Assembly (NCBI GenBank): GCA_963747715.1
Contig: CAVVGB010000009.1
Span: 1 to 64,000 of the forward strand
Length of the DNA stretch: 64,000 nt
Source of the DNA: CAVVGB01 sp963747715
Lineage (GTDB): Bacteria; Actinomycetota; Thermoleophilia; Gaiellales; Gaiellaceae
Direction of reading: 5' to 3'
Under the pieces are notes generated by a model. That model searched no databases and was not told the DNA's origin. It saw only the letters and a list, made by a program, of their open reading frames with translations. A program made the position numbers and the translations under genes. The first letter of the stretch is position 1. Each line of letters starts with the position of its first letter. Positions 43,531 to 52,242 of this stretch are shown one piece after another.

Positions 43531-44678
43531 GCGCGCGCGCCGTCGCACACGAGGTCGTGCGGCGCGTGTTCGAGGACGACGCGTATGCAGACCGAGCGTT
43601 CCGCCCGCTCGCGGAGGGGCTCGAGCCGCGCGACCACGCGTTCGCGATGCAGGTGGCGTACGGAACCGTGCAGCGGGTGCGCACGCTCGATCACGCGATC
43701 GAGACGCTCGGTCGGCGGCCGGTGCGCAAGCTCGATCCACCCGTGCGGGCGGCGCTGCGGACCGGCGCGTACCAGCTCGGCTTCATGGACGTGCCGGTGC
43801 ACGCGGCGGTGAACGAGTCGGTGGAGCTCGTTCGCGCGGCGGGCCTCGAGCGTGCGGTTGCGTTCACGAACGCGGTCATGCGCAGGCTGGCGGAAGGGCT
43901 CGAGGGGCTGGTTACGTCTCTGGGCGAGGCGACTCCAGCGGAAGCGGCGCTCAAGCACTCGTATCCGGACTGGGTGGCGGAGACGTGGTGGTCGGAGCTC
44001 GGCCCTGACGATGCGCGAGCGCTCATGCGCGCCCAGAACGAGCCGGCCGAGCGCGTGGTCCGTGAGAGCACGTTGCGGCCGGGTGCGTCGTGGCCGCAGA
44101 GCCGCGGCTCGCAGCTGGCGGGGACGGCCGTCGGCGTCCGGCCGGGGGAGCGCGTGCTCGACCTCTGCGCCGCGCCCGGGGGGAAGGCGACGCAGCTGGC
44201 CGAAGTGGCGGCGGAGGTCGTGGCCGTCGAGAAGCACCCCGGGCGCGCTCGGGAGCTCGCGGAGAACGCCGAGCACATGGGCGCCCGGAACGTGACGGTC
44301 GTCTGCGCGGATGCACTCGAGCTCCCCGAGGAGCACCACGGATTCGACCGGGTGCTGGTCGATGCGCCCTGCTCGGGTCTCGGCGTCTTGAACTCGCGTC
44401 CCGACCTGCGCTGGCGGGCGGCGCCGCTTCCCGAGCTTCAGCTGGCGCTGCTGCGGAAGGCGGTCGAACGGGTCAAGCCGGGCGGGACGGTCACCTACGC
44501 GGTCTGCACGATGCACCGGGCCGAGAACGAGGACGTGGTGGACGCGCTCGGCGCCGAGGTCGACGACCTCGGGGCAGAGCACCCCGACTTCCGGCATCCG
44601 CGGCGCCCCGAGCTCCTCCTCACCCTGCCGCACGTGCACCGCACGTCGGGGTTCTTCGTCGCCCGCATGCGAACGTAA
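43509..44678 (+). CDS. rsmB: 16S rRNA (cytosine-967-C5) methyltransferase, RsmB/Sun type
   Basis: About 389 residues. An N-terminal NusB-like RNA-binding domain (ARAVAHEVVRRVFEDDAYAD) is followed by the SAM domain: VLDLCAAPGGKATQLAEVAA, DAPCSGLGVLNSRPDLRW with the catalytic Cys, and VTYAVCTMHRAENEDVV with the second Cys. The family N-terminus fits VSTRTQVSARA, but its first codon is GTA (43509), and no ATG, GTG or TTG occurs in frame nearby. Either a base is misread or an unusual start is used. It overlaps fmt by 22 bp. Confidence 0.85.
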   Translation, partial: VSTRTQVSARAVAHEVVRRVFEDDAYADRAFRPLAEGLEPRDHAFAMQVAYGTVQRVRTLDHAIETLGRRPVRKLDPPVRAALRTGAYQLGFMDVPVHAAVNESVELVRAAGLERAVAFTNAVMRRLAEGLEGLVTSLGEATPAEAALKHSYPDWVAETWWSELGPDDARALMRAQNEPAERVVRESTLRPGASWPQSRGSQLAGTAVGVRPGERVLDLCAAPGGKATQLAEVAAEVVAVEKHPGRARELAENAEHMGARNVTVVCADALELPEEHHGFDRVLVDAPCSGLGVLNSRPDLRWRAAPLPELQLALLRKAVERVKPGGTVTYAVCTMHRAENEDVVDALGAEVDDLGAEHPDFRHPRRPELLLTLPHVHRTSGFFVARMRT

Positions 44679-44681
44679 TCT
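44676..44681 (+). promoter_or_regulatory. candidate -10 box for rpe
   Basis: TAATCT ends 6 nt before the GTG at 44688; it overlaps the rsmB stop codon, so chance is possible. Confidence 0.3.
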
Positions 44682-44687
44682 GTCGTC

Positions 44688-45365
44688 GTGGCGTGGCGAG
44701 ACTGGGTGCGGACGGTCGAGGTGGAGCCGTCCCTCTACGCGGCGGACTTCTCGCGGCTCGGGGAGCAGGTGACGTATGTGCTCAACGCGGGCGCGCGCGT
44801 CATGCACTTCGACATCGGAGACGGGCACTTCGTCGAGCCGATCACCATCGGCCCGGTCGTGTTGAAGTCGATCGCGCCGCTCGTCCACCAGGCCGGCGGG
44901 GTGCTCGACTGCCATCTCATGGTCGACAACCCGGAGAGACACATTCCGCAGGTGGCCAAGGCCGGCGGTGACAGCGTCACGTTCCACGTCGAGGCGTGCG
45001 ACGACGTTCCGGCCGCGCTCGCGCTGGCGCGCGAGCATGGTCTCGGCGTGGGCGTTGCGTTCAATCCCGAGACAGACGTGGACGAGGCGGTGGAGGCGGC
45101 CGCGGACGCCGACCTCGCGCTCTGCATGAGCATCCATCCGGGCTATTCCGGCCAGGAGTTCATGCCCGACGCGCTCGAGCGCCTGCGCGAGCTACGCAAG
45201 CTTCTCCCGGACGACGTGTTCGTGCAGGTCGACGGTGGCATCACGCACGACAACGTGCGGAGCGCACACGACGCGGGCGCCAACCTGCTCGTGGCGGGGA
45301 GCGCCATCTTCGAGCGCGAAGACCTGCCGCGCGCGTATCACCGGTTGGTTCAAGCGCTCGCGTGA
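44688..45365 (+). CDS. rpe: ribulose-phosphate 3-epimerase
   Basis: 225-residue TIM barrel. VEPSLYAADFSRLGEQV, the metal-binding HFDIGDGHFVEPITIGP, LDCHLMVDNPERHI, MSIHPGYSGQEFMPDALE and VDGGITHDNV are all standard. Interconverts ribulose and xylulose 5-phosphate; ribulose 5-phosphate is a riboflavin precursor, which fits its place before the rib genes. Overlaps ribD by 4 bp. Confidence 0.94.
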   Translation: MAWRDWVRTVEVEPSLYAADFSRLGEQVTYVLNAGARVMHFDIGDGHFVEPITIGPVVLKSIAPLVHQAGGVLDCHLMVDNPERHIPQVAKAGGDSVTFHVEACDDVPAALALAREHGLGVGVAFNPETDVDEAVEAAADADLALCMSIHPGYSGQEFMPDALERLRELRKLLPDDVFVQVDGGITHDNVRSAHDAGANLLVAGSAIFEREDLPRAYHRLVQALA

Positions 45366-46345
45366 AGGAGTTCCTCGAACTTGCGCTCGAGTTGGCGGAA
45401 CGCGGGCGGGGGACGACCAGGCCGAACCCGGTCGTCGGCGCGGTCGTTGTTCGCGACGGCGAGGTCGTAGGGCGCGGTTGGCACGAGCGCGCAGGCGGCC
45501 CGCACGCGGAGATCGTCGCTCTCGATGCGGCGGGGGAGGCAGCACGCGGCGCCACGCTCTACACGACGCTCGAGCCGTGCGCGCACCACGGTCGCACGCC
45601 TCCTTGCGTGGAGGCGCTCATCGCGGCGGGGGTCGCGAAGGTGGTGGCGGCCGCCGGCGACCCGAATCCGAAGACGGACGGGCGCGGCTTCGGCGAGCTG
45701 CGCGCGGCCGGCATCGACGTCGAGGTCGCGGACGGAGACGCGTCGCTCCGAGCGCGGCGCCAGAACGAGGCATATCGAACATGGGTGATGCGGGGACGTC
45801 CGTTCGTGACCTACAAGGCGGCGATGACGCTCGACGGCCGGCTGGCGGCGGCGGGTGGCGATGCTCGCTGGGTTTCCGGAGAGGACAGCCGCGTCCTCGT
45901 GCACGAGTTGCGCGCTGCGTCGGATGCGGTCGCGGTCGGAATGGGAACCGTCGCGGCCGACGACCCGTCCTTGACGGCGCGCGACGTGGGAGCGGTGAGC
46001 CAGCCGAGGCGCCTGGCTTTCGGCAGCGGGCCTTTGCCGGACGGGTCCGAGCTCGAGCTCGTGTCGGGGGAGCTCGAGGAGGAGCTCGGACGGCTGGCGA
46101 AGGAGGACGTGCAGTCCCTTCTGCTCGAGGGCGGGCCGACGCTCGCGGGCGCGTTCTTGCGGGCCGACCTCATCGACAAGCTCGTCCTCTTCGTCGCGCC
46201 GAAGCTCGTCGGCGGGGACGACGCGCCACCACTCTTTGCGGGAGAGGGCGTGAAGGCGCTTGCGGACGCGATTCCGGTGTCGTCCGTGGAGGTGTCCCGG
46301 GTGGGCGAGGACATCCTCGTGACGGCCTATATCCACGAGCCCTGA
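45362..46345 (+). CDS. ribD: bifunctional diaminohydroxyphosphoribosylaminopyrimidine deaminase / reductase
   Basis: 327 residues. The deaminase domain has the zinc site GGPHAEIVAL and LEPCAHHGRTPPCVEALI. The reductase domain (from ~145) begins FVTYKAAMTLDGRLAAAGGD and has LLLEGGPTLAGAFL. It carries out the second and third steps of riboflavin synthesis. GTG start overlaps the rpe stop. Confidence 0.94.
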   Translation: MKEFLELALELAERGRGTTRPNPVVGAVVVRDGEVVGRGWHERAGGPHAEIVALDAAGEAARGATLYTTLEPCAHHGRTPPCVEALIAAGVAKVVAAAGDPNPKTDGRGFGELRAAGIDVEVADGDASLRARRQNEAYRTWVMRGRPFVTYKAAMTLDGRLAAAGGDARWVSGEDSRVLVHELRAASDAVAVGMGTVAADDPSLTARDVGAVSQPRRLAFGSGPLPDGSELELVSGELEEELGRLAKEDVQSLLLEGGPTLAGAFLRADLIDKLVLFVAPKLVGGDDAPPLFAGEGVKALADAIPVSSVEVSRVGEDILVTAYIHEP

Positions 46346-46350
46346 TCGCC

Positions 46351-46378
46351 CGAAATCTTCGGCTGCGCCGCGATTTCG
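46351..46378 (+). promoter_or_regulatory. hairpin between ribD and ribE
   Basis: CGAAATC (46351-46357) pairs with GATTTCG (46372-46378); CGGC-tgc-GCCG forms the top of the stem. The 103-bp gap is too small for, and lacks the conserved core of, an FMN riboswitch. The hairpin may reduce read-through or stabilise the transcript. Confidence 0.45.
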
Positions 46379-46436
46379 GTCGACGAAAACATCTTGCTCC
46401 CGATAGGCGGCAGGTCTCGCCTCGTCAGGCCCGGGT

Positions 46437-46442
46437 TACGCT
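46437..46442 (+). promoter_or_regulatory. candidate -10 box for ribE
   Basis: TACGCT ends 6 nt before the GTG at 46449. Confidence 0.35.
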
Positions 46443-46448
46443 TGGCGG

Positions 46449-47042
46449 GTGTTCACGGGCATCGTCAGAGAGCTCGGCCGGGTGGAGAGCCTCGAAGCCG
46501 ACGGCGGCTCGGTTCGCCTCCGCGTCCGTGCCCGGGAGACGACGTCGGGAGTCGGGGTCGGCGACTCGGTCTCGCTCAACGGCGTCTGTCTGACGGCGAC
46601 CGAGGTCTCGGACGGCGTGCTCACGTTCGATGCGGTGCAGGAGACGCTGCGGCGCAGCACGCTCGGTCGGCTGGAGGCCGGGGCCGGCGTGAACGTCGAG
46701 CCGGCGCTGCGCGCCGGCGAGCCGCTCGGCGGGCATCTCGTGCAGGGCCACGTCGACGGAGTGGGGCGCGTGCGCTCGGCGGACGGTGAGACCCTCGAGA
46801 TCGAAGCGCCACCCGCTGTGCTCCGCTACTGCGTGGAGAAGGGCTCGGTGGCGATCGACGGCGTGAGCATGACGATCGCCTCGCTCGGGGACGGCTCGTT
46901 CTCGGTCGCGGTCGTCCCGCATACCCGCGAAGTGACGACGCTGGGGGCCCTGCAAGAGGGCGACGAAGTGAATCTCGAGGCGGATGTGCTGGCGAAGTAC
47001 GTCGAAAAGCTGCTGCAAGCGCGCGGTACGATGGGCTCGTGA
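46449..47042 (+). CDS. ribE: riboflavin synthase alpha chain
   Basis: 197 residues made of two similar lumazine-binding barrels: MFTGIVRELGRVESLEADGG type start (GTG), SLNGVCLTATEVSDGVLTFD in the first and GHLVQGHVDGVGRVRSADGE then SVAIDGVSMTIASLGDG in the second. Converts two lumazines into riboflavin and the pyrimidine. Overlaps ribBA by 4 bp. Confidence 0.94.
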   Translation: MFTGIVRELGRVESLEADGGSVRLRVRARETTSGVGVGDSVSLNGVCLTATEVSDGVLTFDAVQETLRRSTLGRLEAGAGVNVEPALRAGEPLGGHLVQGHVDGVGRVRSADGETLEIEAPPAVLRYCVEKGSVAIDGVSMTIASLGDGSFSVAVVPHTREVTTLGALQEGDEVNLEADVLAKYVEKLLQARGTMGS

Positions 47043-48298
47043 GCCAGGCCGAGACCGTCAACGAGACCGCGTTCGCCACCATCGAGGAGGCGATCGAGGA
47101 CATTCGCCAGGGCAAGTTCGTCGTCGTGGTGGACGCCGCCGACCGCGAGAACGAGGGCGATCTGACGATCGCGGCGCAGTTCGCCACGCCCGAGGCGGTC
47201 AACTTCATGGCGACGCACGCGCGGGGGCTCATCTGCCTGTGCCTGACGGAGGAGCGCTGCGACGCGCTCGGCCTGAAGCCGATGACCTACAACAACGAGA
47301 CTCCGTACGAGACCGCCTTCACGATCTCGATCGAGGCACGTGAGGGAGTCACGACGGGCATCTCGGCGGCCGACCGCTCGCGCACGATCCAGGTGGCGAT
47401 CGACCCGACGAAGGGGTCGGAGGCGGTCGTGCAGCCGGGGCACGTGTTCCCGCTGCGGGCGCGGCCGGGCGGCGTGCTGCAGAGGACCGGGCAGACCGAG
47501 GCCGCCGTCGACCTCGCGCGGCTGGCGGGGCTGAATCCGGCCGGCGTCGTCTGCGAGATCATGAACGAGGACGGGACGATGGCTCGCGTGCCGGATTTGA
47601 TCCGGTACTGCGAGAAGCACGACCTCAAGCTCATCACCGTCGCTGACCTGATCGAGTACCGGCGGCGCACGGAGAAGCTCGTCGAGCGGACGACGACCGT
47701 GCGGCTGCCGACCTCGTACGGCGGGTTCTCCGCCGTTGCATTCCGCGAGCTCCTTACCGGTAAGCACCACATCGCGCTGGTGAAGGGACACGTGGACGGC
47801 GCGGAGGACGTGCTCGTGCGCGTCCACTCGGAGTGCCTGACAGGCGACGTCTTCCACTCGCTTCGCTGCGACTGCGGCGAGCAGCTCGACCAGGCTCTGG
47901 CACGGATCGGCGCGGAGGAGTGCGGCGTCCTTCTCTACATGACGCAGGAAGGTCGCGGCATCGGTCTCCTGAACAAGCTGAAGGCGTACGAGCTGCAGGA
48001 GAACGGGCTCGACACGGTCGAGGCGAACCTCGAGCTCGGCTTCCCACCCGACCTGCGCGAGTACGGGATCGGCTCGCAGATCCTCGCCGAACTCGGGCTG
48101 ACGACGATCAGGATCCTCACGAACAACCCGCGCAAGATCACCGGTATCGAGGCGTTCGGCCTCAAGGTGGTCGAACAGGTGCCCATCGAGGTGCCGCCGA
48201 ACGACGAGAACCAGCGCTACCTCGAGGCGAAGCGCAACAAGCTCGGCCACCGGCTCCATCACCAGGATCTGCGCTTCGACGAGCCCGCGGAGGGCTAA
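47039..48298 (+). CDS. ribBA: bifunctional 3,4-dihydroxy-2-butanone 4-phosphate synthase / GTP cyclohydrolase II
   Basis: 419 residues. The RibB half has VVVVDAADRENEGDLTIAAQ, ATHARGLICLCLTEERC and the conserved TEAAVDLARLAG. The RibA half has the zinc cysteines in HSECLTGDVFHSLRCDCGEQ and LLYMTQEGRGIGLLNKLKAY. Supplies both precursors of riboflavin. Confidence 0.95.
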   Translation: MSQAETVNETAFATIEEAIEDIRQGKFVVVVDAADRENEGDLTIAAQFATPEAVNFMATHARGLICLCLTEERCDALGLKPMTYNNETPYETAFTISIEAREGVTTGISAADRSRTIQVAIDPTKGSEAVVQPGHVFPLRARPGGVLQRTGQTEAAVDLARLAGLNPAGVVCEIMNEDGTMARVPDLIRYCEKHDLKLITVADLIEYRRRTEKLVERTTTVRLPTSYGGFSAVAFRELLTGKHHIALVKGHVDGAEDVLVRVHSECLTGDVFHSLRCDCGEQLDQALARIGAEECGVLLYMTQEGRGIGLLNKLKAYELQENGLDTVEANLELGFPPDLREYGIGSQILAELGLTTIRILTNNPRKITGIEAFGLKVVEQVPIEVPPNDENQRYLEAKRNKLGHRLHHQDLRFDEPAEG

Positions 48299-48300
48299 GC

Positions 48301-48639
48301 GTGGCGGGAGCGACGGTCGAGTCGTTCGTTCACGAAGGCGAGCTCGAGTTGCCGACAGGTGCGGATCCCGCCGCAGTGGGTGCGGCAGTGACGACCGCGC
48401 TCTGCGGGCACTGGGAGCACGAGGGGCCCTGCCGTTGGCCGCACAACAACGCGATCCAGCAGAAGGGAGCGACGTTCCTCTTCCGCACGCTCTTCGTGGC
48501 TCCGGCCTCCGAGGAGACTCAGGTGCGCGCGCACATCGAGGGCGCGTTGCGGGACGGCGGCGCCTGGCGCCTGCTCGGCAGCGGCTCACGGAGCGTGGCT
48601 CCGCGCGAAGAGGAGCTTGCCGGGAAGCTGACGGCCTAG
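48301..48639 (+). CDS. Cys/His-bearing small protein inside the riboflavin operon, unknown function
   Basis: 112 residues. The middle has LCGHWEHEGPCRWPHNNAIQ, which packs two Cys and three His in a short space and could bind a metal, followed by FLFRTLFVAPASEETQVRAH and a basic end. It starts (GTG) 2 bp after ribBA and is followed after 11 bp by ribH, so it is in the same transcript. I do not recognise the family; a link to flavin metabolism is inferred from position only. Confidence 0.7.
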   Translation: MAGATVESFVHEGELELPTGADPAAVGAAVTTALCGHWEHEGPCRWPHNNAIQQKGATFLFRTLFVAPASEETQVRAHIEGALRDGGAWRLLGSGSRSVAPREEELAGKLTA

Positions 48640-48650
48640 GATTCGGTCAC

Positions 48651-49220
48651 GTGGAGCCGCGAGCCGAGAAACCCACCCAGGCCATGCAGCAGGCCCAGCC
48701 GGCGGAGCACGTGCGCGGCGCGCTGCGGGTTCCAGACGGAGTGAGCGTCCTGATGGGCTCGCCGAACGGCGCGCGGCGATCGGTCGGGATCACGGTGAGC
48801 AAGTTCAACGGGGAGATCACGACGAGGCTCCTGGACGGCGCGCTCACCGCTCTCGAGCAGGCAGGGGTGGAGCGTCGCGCGATCGACGTCATGCCGGTGC
48901 CGGGCGCCTTCGAGCTCCCGCTGGCCGCGATGGCGCTCGCCAAGACGAGGCGCTACGCCTGCGTGATCGCCCTCGGGTGTGTGATCCGCGGTGAGACGCC
49001 GCACTTCGAGTACATCTCCGCGGAGGCGGCGAGCGGCCTCCAGCTGGCGGCGCTCGAGACGGGCGTCCCTGTCTCCTTCGGCGTGCTGACCTGCGAGACG
49101 CGGGAGCAGGCCTTCGCCCGCTCCGGCGGGGCTCGGGGTGACAAGGGCGCCGACGCGGCCCGCTCGGCGCTCGAGATGGCCGACGTCTTCGCGCGCCTCC
49201 GCGCCAGCGTCAGCCGCTAG
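48651..49220 (+). CDS. ribH: 6,7-dimethyl-8-ribityllumazine synthase
   Basis: Core SVGITVSKFNGEITTRLLDG, DVMPVPGAFELPLAAMALAK, IALGCVIRGETPHFEYI and SFGVLTCETREQAFARSGG. It forms lumazine from the RibA/RibD and RibB branch products and assembles into large shells. The GTG at 48651 gives 189 residues with a ~45-residue N-terminal extension; ATG at 48684 or 48753 are alternatives, the last being closest to the family length. Confidence 0.92.
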   Translation: MEPRAEKPTQAMQQAQPAEHVRGALRVPDGVSVLMGSPNGARRSVGITVSKFNGEITTRLLDGALTALEQAGVERRAIDVMPVPGAFELPLAAMALAKTRRYACVIALGCVIRGETPHFEYISAEAASGLQLAALETGVPVSFGVLTCETREQAFARSGGARGDKGADAARSALEMADVFARLRASVSR

Positions 49221-49252
49221 GCCGGCCGTGGCGCGCCTTTCGCGGGCGTCGC

Positions 49253-49258
49253 TACACT
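49253..49258 (+). promoter_or_regulatory. candidate -10 box for rpmB
   Basis: TACACT ends 8 nt before the ATG at 49267. The same hexamer precedes aroF and rpmF. Confidence 0.45.
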
Positions 49259-49266
49259 GCTCTCCG

Positions 49267-49458
49267 ATGTCGAAGGTCTGCGCAATCTGTGGCAAGGGGC
49301 CCGCGTTCGGACACAACCGAAGCCACTCCATGGTGGCTACGAAAAGGCGCTTCAACCCGAACCTCCAGCGCGTCCGGATCCTCGTGAACGGCGTCGCGCG
49401 GCGGAGCTACGTCTGCGCCCGGTGCCTGAAGTCCGGCAAGGTTCAGAAGGCCCTCTAG
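49267..49458 (+). CDS. rpmB: 50S ribosomal protein L28, zinc type
   Basis: 63 residues, MSKVCAICGKGPAFGHNRSH with CAIC and a second pair CARC near the C-terminus, so this is the zinc-binding (C+) form. Conserved ATKRRFNPNLQRVRI follows. Confidence 0.95.
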   Translation: MSKVCAICGKGPAFGHNRSHSMVATKRRFNPNLQRVRILVNGVARRSYVCARCLKSGKVQKAL

Positions 49459-50984
49459 CCCTCGCGCGCGCGGCCCTCGCCGGCATCGAGGCGAGCCGCA
49501 CCCGCATCGACGACCTCAACGTCTACCCGGTCCCGGACGGGGACACGGGGACGAACATGGCCGAGACGGTGCGCGCCGCGGTCCGCGCCCTGGAGGCAGA
49601 CGAGACCGCCGATGTGGCGCGGGCCGTGCTGATGGGCGCCCGCGGCAACTCCGGCGTCATCCTCTCGCAGCTCGTGCGCGGAGCGCTCGAGGCGATCCCA
49701 CGGAACCACGTCGACACGCGGGCGCTGTCCGCGTCGCTTCGGCGGGCAAGCGACACCGCCTATGCGGCCGTTCGAAATCCGCAGGAGGGAACGATTCTGA
49801 CCGTCGCGCGCGCCCTGGCCGACCGCGCCGAGACCCTCGCCGCGGGCAATGCGCCGCTCGGCGATGCGCTCCTGGAGATCCTCGCCGCGGGCGAGGAGGC
49901 ACTCGCGCGGACGCCGGAACAGCTCGACATTCTCCGTGAGGCCGGCGTTGTAGACGCCGGCGGGGCCGGCTTGGTCGAGATCCTGCGGGGCATCGCCGCC
50001 CACATTCGGGGCGAACCGCTCCCAGAAAGCACGGAGGTGGGGGAGACGCTTCCACTCGAGGCCGTTCACCGTGAGCTCTCGCGCTACCGCTACTGCACGA
50101 CGTTCTTCGTGGAAGGAGAGGGGGTCGAGCCGGACCGTCTCGAGGCGGATCTCGCGGCTCTTGGCGACTCACTCCTCGTCGTGGGTGGGCCGGGGGCCGT
50201 GAAAGCTCACGTGCACACCGATGAGCCGGGGCGCGCGCTCTCGGTCGCAACTGCTCTGGGCGTCCTGGCGGAGATTGACATCCAGAACATGCATGCTCAG
50301 ACGGAGGAACGTACAGAGCGCCTCAGCGGGGAGCCTGGCCGCTCGGCAGCAGTTGCCGTTTGCGCGGGCGCCGGGAATCGACGCCTCCTCGGAAGCCTCG
50401 GCGCCGCTTGTGTGGACGGTGGCCGGTTCATGAACCCTTCGACGGCCGAGTTGCTCGCAGCAGTCGAAGCAGTGCCCGAGCGCGAGGTGCTGCTGCTGCC
50501 GAACAACGGGAACGTGCTCTCCGCGGCCGAGGAGGCTGCCAAGGCCAGCGCCAAGGAAGTGCGCGTCATTCCGACACGAACGCTTCAAGCCGGTCTGGCC
50601 GCCTTGGTCGCATTCGACCCGGGCAGAGCGGCAGCGGCGAACGAGGTCGACATGAAACGCGGCGCGGGCGCCGTCCGAAGCGGGGCCGTTGCGCGAGCAT
50701 CTCGGTCGGTCACGATCGGCGGGCTCGAGGTCGAGCAGGGGCAGTTCCTCGGCTTGGTCGAAGGAGAGCCCGTCACGAGCGGCCCCGTGCTCGAGCCCGT
50801 TGCTCGTGAGGTGGTGGAGCGGCTGATCGGCGAGGCTTCAGACGTCCTCACCGTCCTCCTCGGCGAAGGGGCGAACTCCGCCGAGGAGCTCGTGGAGGCC
50901 GTGCGCGACGCGCATCCGGAGCTCGAGGTCGAAGTGCACGAGGGCGGCCAGGCCCACTATCCGCTCCTCTTTGCCGTCGAGTAG
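49422..50984 (+). CDS. fakA: fatty acid kinase subunit A-like DAK2 domain protein
   Basis: 520 residues. The N-terminal DAK2/DhaL kinase domain has NVYPVPDGDTGTNM and MGARGNSGVILSQLVRGALE; the middle and C-terminal parts match the YloV/FakA family (HVHTDEPGRALSVA, LLLPNNGNVLSAAEEAAK, PTRTLQAGLAALVAFDP). FakA phosphorylates fatty acids held by a FakB (DegV-type) protein, and a DegV gene lies at 51382. The GTG at 49422 overlaps rpmB by 37 bp; no other start fits. Confidence 0.85.
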   Translation: MPEVRQGSEGPLALARAALAGIEASRTRIDDLNVYPVPDGDTGTNMAETVRAAVRALEADETADVARAVLMGARGNSGVILSQLVRGALEAIPRNHVDTRALSASLRRASDTAYAAVRNPQEGTILTVARALADRAETLAAGNAPLGDALLEILAAGEEALARTPEQLDILREAGVVDAGGAGLVEILRGIAAHIRGEPLPESTEVGETLPLEAVHRELSRYRYCTTFFVEGEGVEPDRLEADLAALGDSLLVVGGPGAVKAHVHTDEPGRALSVATALGVLAEIDIQNMHAQTEERTERLSGEPGRSAAVAVCAGAGNRRLLGSLGAACVDGGRFMNPSTAELLAAVEAVPEREVLLLPNNGNVLSAAEEAAKASAKEVRVIPTRTLQAGLAALVAFDPGRAAAANEVDMKRGAGAVRSGAVARASRSVTIGGLEVEQGQFLGLVEGEPVTSGPVLEPVAREVVERLIGEASDVLTVLLGEGANSAEELVEAVRDAHPELEVEVHEGGQAHYPLLFAVE

Positions 50985-50990
50985 CGTGCC

Positions 50991-50996
50991 GATACT
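50991..50996 (+). promoter_or_regulatory. candidate -10 box for the receiver gene
   Basis: GATACT ends 6 nt before the GTG at 51003. Confidence 0.35.
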
Positions 50997-51002
50997 GCCG
51001 GT

Positions 51003-51398
51003 GTGGCAGACGACCAACCCATCGATGTCGTCCTCGTGGAGGACAACGACGTCTTCCGGGAAGCCCTCGAGCTTCTCCTGGACGTGACCCCGGACGTCCG
51101 CGTCGTCGCGTCCGTCCAGAACGGCGAGGCCGCCCTCGACGTTTGTCCCCGGGTCGACCCTGACGTCGTGCTCGTCGACTACCGCCTGCCCGGCCTCGAC
51201 GGCGTGGAGACGACGGCGGGGATCCGAACCGCCTGCCCCGACGCCTCGGTGGTTGTCCTGACCGCGACGGCCGAGACCGGCGAGATCGCCGCCCTCCTGG
51301 ACGCCGGCGCGGTCGCGTGCCTGACGAAGGATCGCGACTTCGACGACATCGTCAGCGCCATCCGTCAGGCTGCCGGTCGAGGTGCAGCTTTCGACTGA
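51003..51398 (+). CDS. single-domain response regulator receiver protein
   Basis: 131 residues, a receiver domain only. Acidic pair in VVLVEDNDVFREALELLLD, phospho-acceptor Asp in DVVLVDYRLPGLDGVE, the conserved Thr in VVVLTATAETGEIA and Lys in CLTKDRDF. There is no DNA-binding output domain, so it must act through a protein partner. It overlaps the DegV/FakB gene by 17 bp and follows fakA, so the three are probably co-expressed. Confidence 0.88.
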   Translation: MADDQPIDVVLVEDNDVFREALELLLDVTPDVRVVASVQNGEAALDVCPRVDPDVVLVDYRLPGLDGVETTAGIRTACPDASVVVLTATAETGEIAALLDAGAVACLTKDRDFDDIVSAIRQAAGRGAAFD

Positions 51399-52242
51399 CA
51401 ACACCGCGGTCGTCCTGGACTCGACCGCCGACCTGCCCGACGCGAGCGAGCGTCATTCCAACTGGCGCACGGTGCACCTGTACGTGCGCTTCGGCGACGA
51501 GACGTTCCGGGAGTACGTCGACCTGTCTGCGGAGGAGTTCTACCGCCGGCTGCGCGATGCACCCGAGCCCCCGCGCAGCTCCCAGCCCTCGCCCGCGGAC
51601 TTCGAGGCCGTCTTCGAGGAGCTCGCCGGCTACGAGCGGATCATCTGCGTGCTCCTGCCCGAGACCCTGTCGGGAACGATCAAGAGCGCGCGCCTGGCAG
51701 CCGAGCCGCTCGGCGACAAGGTCACCGTCATCGACTCCGGCGCGATCTCCGGCGGCGCGGCGCTCCTCGCCGACTGCATCCAGCGCCGCCTCGAGCGTGG
51801 CACCACGGGCGAAGAAGTCGAGACGCTCGTCGAGCGCTTTCGCCGTGAGCGGGGACTCCTCTTCACGGTCGACACGCTTGACTACCTCGTCCGCGGCGGT
51901 CGCGTCGGGAAAGCCGCGGGCCTCGCGGGCCAGCTGCTGAGCGTCAAGCCTGTCCTGACGATCACCGACGGCGAGGTGACGCCTCTCAAGCGCGTCCGCG
52001 GGCGCGCGAAGGCGCTGGCTGCGCTCGCCGACATCTTCGAGGAGGAGACGAAGGATTCCGCCACGCTCCACGTCGGCGTCGCCCACGCCGACGCCGAGCG
52101 CGACGTGGAGGACCTGGCGGCGCGCGTGCGCGCCAAGCGCCCGCAGGCGTCTTTCGACCTCGTCACGGTGCTCGGACCCGTCATCGGCACCCACGGCGGC
52201 CCGGGAACACTCGGGCTTTTCTGGTATGACGACGAGCTCTGA
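51382..52242 (+). CDS. DegV family fatty acid-binding protein (FakB-like)
   Basis: 286 residues. AVVLDSTADLPDASERHSNW at the N-terminus, YVDLSAEEFYRRLRDAPEPP with the SQPSPADF segment, LLPETLSGTIKSARLAAEPL, FTVDTLDYLVRGGRVGKAAG and GPVIGTHGGPGTLGLFW. DegV proteins bind a fatty acid and present its carboxylate to FakA. Start is a GTG inside the receiver gene. Confidence 0.88.
   Translation: MQLSTDNTAVVLDSTADLPDASERHSNWRTVHLYVRFGDETFREYVDLSAEEFYRRLRDAPEPPRSSQPSPADFEAVFEELAGYERIICVLLPETLSGTIKSARLAAEPLGDKVTVIDSGAISGGAALLADCIQRRLERGTTGEEVETLVERFRRERGLLFTVDTLDYLVRGGRVGKAAGLAGQLLSVKPVLTITDGEVTPLKRVRGRAKALAALADIFEEETKDSATLHVGVAHADAERDVEDLAARVRAKRPQASFDLVTVLGPVIGTHGGPGTLGLFWYDDEL

Noticed and set aside
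46346..46448. Possible FMN riboswitch before ribE
   Set aside because: Too short, and the conserved FMN core is absent; only a simple hairpin is present.
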